A stretch of 64,000 nt of DNA from Chloroflexota bacterium (GTDB lineage Bacteria; Chloroflexota; Limnocylindria; Limnocylindrales; CSP1-4), in contig PLMA01000058.1 in assembly GCA_003141455.1 (NCBI GenBank), positions 41,214 through 105,213 on the forward strand, read 5' to 3'. Position numbers and translations under genes: made by a program. The number at the start of each line of letters is the position of its first letter. The first letter of the stretch is position 1. Shown piece after piece: positions 59,774-64,000 of this stretch. The notes under the pieces were generated by a model. The model had not been told where the DNA came from. It was given only the letters and a program-made list of their open reading frames with translations, and did no database searches.

Positions 59774-60388
59774 ATGGACGAGCGTCCGGACGCGTATCCA
59801 GATGCGTATGACACCCGGGTTGGGCGGGTCAAGCCCGTAATGAGCGGGAGGTCGATCGCGCTTCCGCCCATCGCACCAATCGTCGGCCTGTTCGGACTCC
59901 TGCTCGGTCTCGTAGCCGGCTTCGGCCTGGCACCGACCGCGGCCCCGGCTCCCACTCCCGGCCCGACTGTGATCGCGGCCGCTTCGCCCTCGTCCCCGGC
60001 CACTCCTTCGGTTGTCTCCGGCGATCTGATTGCGGGCGCCGGTCCCACTTTCGAGCTTCCGCCGGCCAATGGCCTCACGCTGGCCAAAGCGTTGGAGGGG
60101 CTGGGCACTCGGCTGACTCCGGAAGCTCCCGAAGTCGTCTCGGCCCGGGTCGCTCGATGGACGGAGGTGTGGTCGTCCCCCGCAGCCCCGCCCGACATTT
60201 GGGTCTGGGCCATTACCGTCCGCGGTGCCGTGCCTTTCTGGTGTAGGAGAGCGCCAGCTTCCGAGTCCGCGAGCCCGGTGCCAGAGCAATCGTCTCCTTA
60301 CCCGTGCTCCGGAGGGACGACCGAGATGTTCGTCTTCGATTACATGACGGGCGACTTCCTGGAGGCAATGAGCCCCGCCCGGCCCTGA
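59774..60388 (+). CDS. Single-pass membrane protein, tandem paralog B
   Basis: MDERPDAYPDA...VGLFGLLLGLVAGFGLAPTAAPAPT...IWVWAITVR...MFVFDYMTGDFLEAM. Confidence 0.75.
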   Translation: MDERPDAYPDAYDTRVGRVKPVMSGRSIALPPIAPIVGLFGLLLGLVAGFGLAPTAAPAPTPGPTVIAAASPSSPATPSVVSGDLIAGAGPTFELPPANGLTLAKALEGLGTRLTPEAPEVVSARVARWTEVWSSPAAPPDIWVWAITVRGAVPFWCRRAPASESASPVPEQSSPYPCSGGTTEMFVFDYMTGDFLEAMSPARP

Positions 60389-60427
60389 CCACCGGGCTTC
60401 TTGCGCGGCAGGCGCACAATCGACCGC

Positions 60428-61054
60428 GTGACTGAATCAGATCGCGCGCGGTCCACGGCGGACCGCGGCGCCCCGGCGCGACGTCCGGCTGCGGTATGCC
60501 ACGGTCCGGGCCACGTGGTGAAGTACGGCAATCCGGCCTTCGTGACCATCTTTGGGGCGCAGTGCGTGGGCCTGCCGGCACGTGAGGGTTTGCTGGACCT
60601 GCCTGCCGCCGCCTTCGCCCTGTTGGACGTGGTTCTGGCGCAAGGCCGCCCTCTTTCCCGCTGGTTGCGCCTTGGCGAAGTCGAGTGGCGGATGACCGCG
60701 GCGCCACGGGTAGATCCGGGCACGCATGAGGTCTACGGGGTGGCGTTCCATCTGCGGTCGCGCTCCGATCAGCGCGAACCCGGACGGCGCACCTTCTCGG
60801 CGATCCAGAGGCTGACTGCTGCCCGACGCCGAAGCTCGCTGCCACCCTCGCGGCTCTTGAGCGCGGCATCTAGCTCGAGGAGGCCCACGAGGGCGGCGTC
60901 CAGCTCTGGGAGCGCCCAGGTTCGGGCCTGTTCCGCCAAGCGCTCCGCGCGGTACGGGTTCAGCTTGAGCGTCCGCACCAGTGTCGCGGCAGGAGTTCCA
61001 GCTGCCAGGAGGTCGGCGATCTCGATCAATCCCCTGATGCGGCGATGCAGGTGA
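60428..61054 (+). CDS. PAS-like domain protein; 3' part antisense to holA
   Basis: GPGHVVKYGNPAFVTIFGAQCVGLPAREGLLDLP...GEVEWRMTAAPRVDPGTHEVYGVAFHL; credible only to about 60770. Confidence 0.55.
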   Translation: MTESDRARSTADRGAPARRPAAVCHGPGHVVKYGNPAFVTIFGAQCVGLPAREGLLDLPAAAFALLDVVLAQGRPLSRWLRLGEVEWRMTAAPRVDPGTHEVYGVAFHLRSRSDQREPGRRTFSAIQRLTAARRRSSLPPSRLLSAASSSRRPTRAASSSGSAQVRACSAKRSARYGFSLSVRTSVAAGVPAARRSAISINPLMRRCR

Positions 61055-61815
61055 ACGACCAGAACGGGGCCCGGGACGTCGGCCAGTCGTTCCGCTAGCT
61101 CGGCCGCCTCGCCCGCGCGGCGCATGCCGACCGCGTCCAGGAACGCCCACGTGGATCCGGGGACGGCGTCGGCCACCAGGGCTTTCACGTCCTCGGGACG
61201 AATCTGGTCGTCAAGGCGGTAGACGGCCAGTTTCTCCAATTCCGCCACAGCCAGCTCGCCCTGGCGCCTCCGGTCGATGTCACGCTCACGCACGTTCGCA
61301 CCCACCCGCTCCGCGAGCACGGCCGCGGCAGGCGGCGAGATGTTGATGCCCCGCTCCCTGGCGCGGTCCGCGATCCAGCGCGCCATCTGATCGCGGGTCG
61401 GCGCTTTGAACTCGTGGACCTCACCGCCGGCCGCCGCCACCGCATTGCGCAGCGTCTCCAGGGAGGCGGGTCGGCGAGCGGTACCGTCCACCGTGTCCAG
61501 GAATGCCAGGCCGTTGCCGGTGGCCACGGCGCCGAGCGTCTCGACCAAGCGTGCCGCCAGCGGTTTGGTGGCTATGAGCGGCGCCGGGTCGGCCACCACG
61601 ACGAGTGTCCCGCCGCCGAAGAGCGTTGCCGTGGCCACTCTCTCGGTAATCTCGTCGGCCGAGGTGGTGCCACCGGTCAGGCGCATCCGTTCCAGCGGGG
61701 GCCCATCGCCCGCCAGCCGAACGGCGAGAGCGTCCGGGCCGTGCCCCACACTGTATGAATCGTCGCCCCAGTAGTAGCCCAGTGGGGCGGTAGGTCCTGT
61801 CGCCACGTCAGCCAC
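60769..61815 (-). CDS. holA: DNA polymerase III subunit delta
   Basis: LGYYWGDDSYSVGHGPDALAVRL; HEFKAPTRDQMARWIADRARERGINISPPAAAVLAERVG; LARALxLNPYRAERLAEQAR-type region. Confidence 0.85.
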   Translation of the reverse strand: MADVATGPTAPLGYYWGDDSYSVGHGPDALAVRLAGDGPPLERMRLTGGTTSADEITERVATATLFGGGTLVVVADPAPLIATKPLAARLVETLGAVATGNGLAFLDTVDGTARRPASLETLRNAVAAAGGEVHEFKAPTRDQMARWIADRARERGINISPPAAAVLAERVGANVRERDIDRRRQGELAVAELEKLAVYRLDDQIRPEDVKALVADAVPGSTWAFLDAVGMRRAGEAAELAERLADVPGPVLVVHLHRRIRGLIEIADLLAAGTPAATLVRTLKLNPYRAERLAEQARTWALPELDAALVGLLELDAALKSREGGSELRRRAAVSLWIAEKVRRPGSR

Positions 61816-62434
61816 CCCTCGCGGATCGCAGGGCGCGCCCGGTCCAGGGCAGGCGGCGAACCTCGTCGGGAGCGACGCCGGCCAGCTCGCAGACCAGGAG
61901 CTCGAGCGTCTCGGCCCGGCGCCACACGGCCCCGAGCGTCTCGAGCGTCCAGCTGCCACGCGCCCGCCCGGCCCGAGCCTCCGGCGGGTAGCGGCGCTCC
62001 CATGACCCGAAACGCGCCGCCATCGATTCGAGCTGCTGGCCCGCGCGCTTGTCCGCGTAGGCGAGGATGAGCGCCTCCGGCGACGCCGTCTCCAGCCACC
62101 GCTCGAACCAGGCCGCGTCCGCCAGCCTCGACACCGGGTGCCCCACGATTACCGGCGCCAGCTCCGCGTGACCGTGCCGGACCAGCCAATCGGCCGATCC
62201 TTCACCATGAGGCAGCCCGCGGACCTCCGGCTTCACCGAAGCGAGCTTGTCCAGGTCATGGAGGAGCGCGGCCGACTCCACCAGGCGGCGATCGAGCGAC
62301 CGTCCAGCCGATACCGCCCGCCGTGCCAGCCATGCCGCCGTCTCGGCAACTGCCCGCGAGTGGCGAAGGTGCCAGGCAGGAGGCTCCAGCGAGAGGAGAA
62401 GGGCCGCGCTGTCGCGACGGTTGGGAATGGACAT
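61808..62434 (-). CDS. HD-domain phosphohydrolase
   Basis: WHLRHSRAVAETAAWLARR...LVESAALLHDLDKLA; VGHPVSRL. Confidence 0.85.
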   Translation of the reverse strand: MSIPNRRDSAALLLSLEPPAWHLRHSRAVAETAAWLARRAVSAGRSLDRRLVESAALLHDLDKLASVKPEVRGLPHGEGSADWLVRHGHAELAPVIVGHPVSRLADAAWFERWLETASPEALILAYADKRAGQQLESMAARFGSWERRYPPEARAGRARGSWTLETLGAVWRRAETLELLVCELAGVAPDEVRRLPWTGRALRSARGG

Positions 62435-64000
62435 CGGACGAATCGTACAGGAGCCCGGATGGCCTGACCGCGGCGACTTGAGCGGTGCCGTTGCCGGCTC
62501 CGCGCGACGAGGCGCCGTTACCGGCGGCGCTGTTACCGGCGGCGCCGTTGCCGGCGGTGACGGTCACCGCCGTCCGATCCAGCGTCGTCTCGACCGTGCC
62601 CGCCTGGTCCGTCCTCAGGGCGGTCTGGCTGTGGGCCCGGATCCGAGCCATCGTGCCCGCGTTCGGATGGCCGTACCTGTTGTTCGCCCCGACCGAGACA
62701 ACGGCCACGGACGGATGAGTCGCGGCCAGCAGATCGTCTGACGAGGCGGTCGCGCTGCCGTGGTGAGCAATCTTGAGCATGTCGACCGCCGGGAGGCCCC
62801 GGCCCAGCAGGATCGGGTCCACGTCGTCTTCGACGTCGCCGGTCAGGAGGAAGCGGCGCCCCTCGTAGTCGCCGAGCAGGACGATCGAGGCATCGTTGGC
62901 CTTGCGATTGTCCGCGGCGTTTGGGTCCAGGCCGCTGGGCCGGGTAGTGCCGTCGTCGGGCCAGAGGACCTGGAGCGTGGCGTCGTCCAGGCGCAGCGTC
63001 TGGCCGGCGGAGAGCCGCTCCGCCGGCAGTCCGTTCGATGACAGCGCGGCCTTCCAGGCTTCGTAGGTCGAGGTGCTGGCCGGCCAGCCGGACTCGAACG
63101 CGCGGCCGACTCGATACCGCTCCACGACGGCCACGAGACCGGCCACGTGGTCGTCATGAGGATGGGTCAAGACGATCGCGTCCAGGCGCCTATCCCACGA
63201 CGGCACGTATCGATCCAGGGCGGCCATGAGGACGTTCGCGTCCGGGCCCCCGTCCACCAGGACCCGGCTGCCGCGGTCGCCCTCGAGGAGTATCGAGTCG
63301 CCCTGGCCGACGTCCAGGACGATCACGTGGACGCTCCCGTCCGGGCGAGCCGCCACTACCGATCCTGCTGCGGCTATGACGAAGACCGCCCCCGCCAGCG
63401 CCCACCGCTGCCTGGTCCGGAACGGCGATCCGCGGGCACCGCTCGGGGGTCTCTCGGTTCCGATGGAACGCCTCCGTTTCCGGGCCTCTCGGGCATCGGG
63501 CCCGGAGAGCACTCGATGCATCCGCACCAGGAGCAAACCGGCCACGGCCGCCGCGACCACGTTCGCGGGGAATGGGAGCGTCTCGCTGGCGCCCGGGACG
63601 GAAGCGGCCAGTCGGACGACCGCCACGAGAGCGACGAGCAGAAGCTGCGCCGGCAGCGCGAGCAGCCCGGTCAGCCACACCGGGGCACCGGCAACCGCCA
63701 TCCAGCCAGCCACAAACGCGAGCGCCCCTGCCGCCATCGCCGGGGGAACGAGCGGGACCGCTACGAGGTTCGCCGCCGGAGCGATGAGAGACAGCCGGCC
63801 GAAAGTGAGCAGCGCGATCGGGAGTGTGGCGGCCTGGGCGGCTAGTGACACACCCAGGGTGTCGCGAAGACCGCCGGGCAGGCGCGGGAAGCGTTCCCCG
63901 ATCAGCCGGGTGAGTGGCGTAGCCCAGGCAACGAGCCCGGCCGTGGCCGCGGCAGAGAGCTGGAACCCGACGTCGCCGGCAGTCCCCGGGTCCAGCAGCA
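62256..64000 (-). CDS. comEC: ComEC/Rec2 competence protein, C-terminal part, truncated by window end
   Basis: AGDVGFQLSAAATAGLVAWATPL; VIVLDVGQGDSILLEGDRGSRVLVDGG; LTHPHDDHVAGL; LKIAHHGS; frame open to base 64000. Confidence 0.92.
   Translation of the reverse strand, partial: LLDPGTAGDVGFQLSAAATAGLVAWATPLTRLIGERFPRLPGGLRDTLGVSLAAQAATLPIALLTFGRLSLIAPAANLVAVPLVPPAMAAGALAFVAGWMAVAGAPVWLTGLLALPAQLLLVALVAVVRLAASVPGASETLPFPANVVAAAVAGLLLVRMHRVLSGPDAREARKRRRSIGTERPPSGARGSPFRTRQRWALAGAVFVIAAAGSVVAARPDGSVHVIVLDVGQGDSILLEGDRGSRVLVDGGPDANVLMAALDRYVPSWDRRLDAIVLTHPHDDHVAGLVAVVERYRVGRAFESGWPASTSTYEAWKAALSSNGLPAERLSAGQTLRLDDATLQVLWPDDGTTRPSGLDPNAADNRKANDASIVLLGDYEGRRFLLTGDVEDDVDPILLGRGLPAVDMLKIAHHGSATASSDDLLAATHPSVAVVSVGANNRYGHPNAGTMARIRAHSQTALRTDQAGTVETTLDRTAVTVTAGNGAAGNSAAGNGASSRGAGNGTAQVAAVRPSGLLYDSSDVHSQPSRQRGPSPLAGASCLAPSPLAGSCRDGGMAGTAGGIGWTVARSPPGGVGRAPP

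Overview
High-GC bacterial chromosomal window. Gene content and style suggest Chloroflexota or another deep-branching monoderm, but taxonomy is inference only. It is densely coding on both strands. I saw no rRNA, tRNA, CRISPR array, transposase or phage genes. Recognisable content: an argS 3' end; a dispersed histidine-degradation set (hutI, formiminotransferase, hutU, hutH) plus a fhs/folD/cyclodeaminase one-carbon cluster; several MFS/EamA transporters; DNA repair and SOS genes (lexA, dinB, Ada, an AlkZ-like winged-helix protein, a DUF6504-like small gene); an ECF sigma/putative anti-sigma pair; an ABC exporter with two paralogous permeases; rplI; dnaB; a hybrid histidine kinase followed directly by a heliorhodopsin; proC and proline dehydrogenase; holA; and comEC. 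Most notable findings: (1) a heliorhodopsin next to a membrane PAS hybrid histidine kinase; (2) matched LexA-type boxes inside the -35/-10 spacers of lexA and of a small DUF6504-like gene; (3) a 116-bp copy of the dinB 3' end flanking an ECF sigma module, with all three differences synonymous; (4) a lipoprotein gene split by an apparent frameshift; (5) a perfect palindromic operator overlapping the promoter of a DUF2087-type regulator. Most ORFs in the supplied six-frame track are antisense or out-of-frame artefacts of high GC. Start codons given are my best choice and are not proven.
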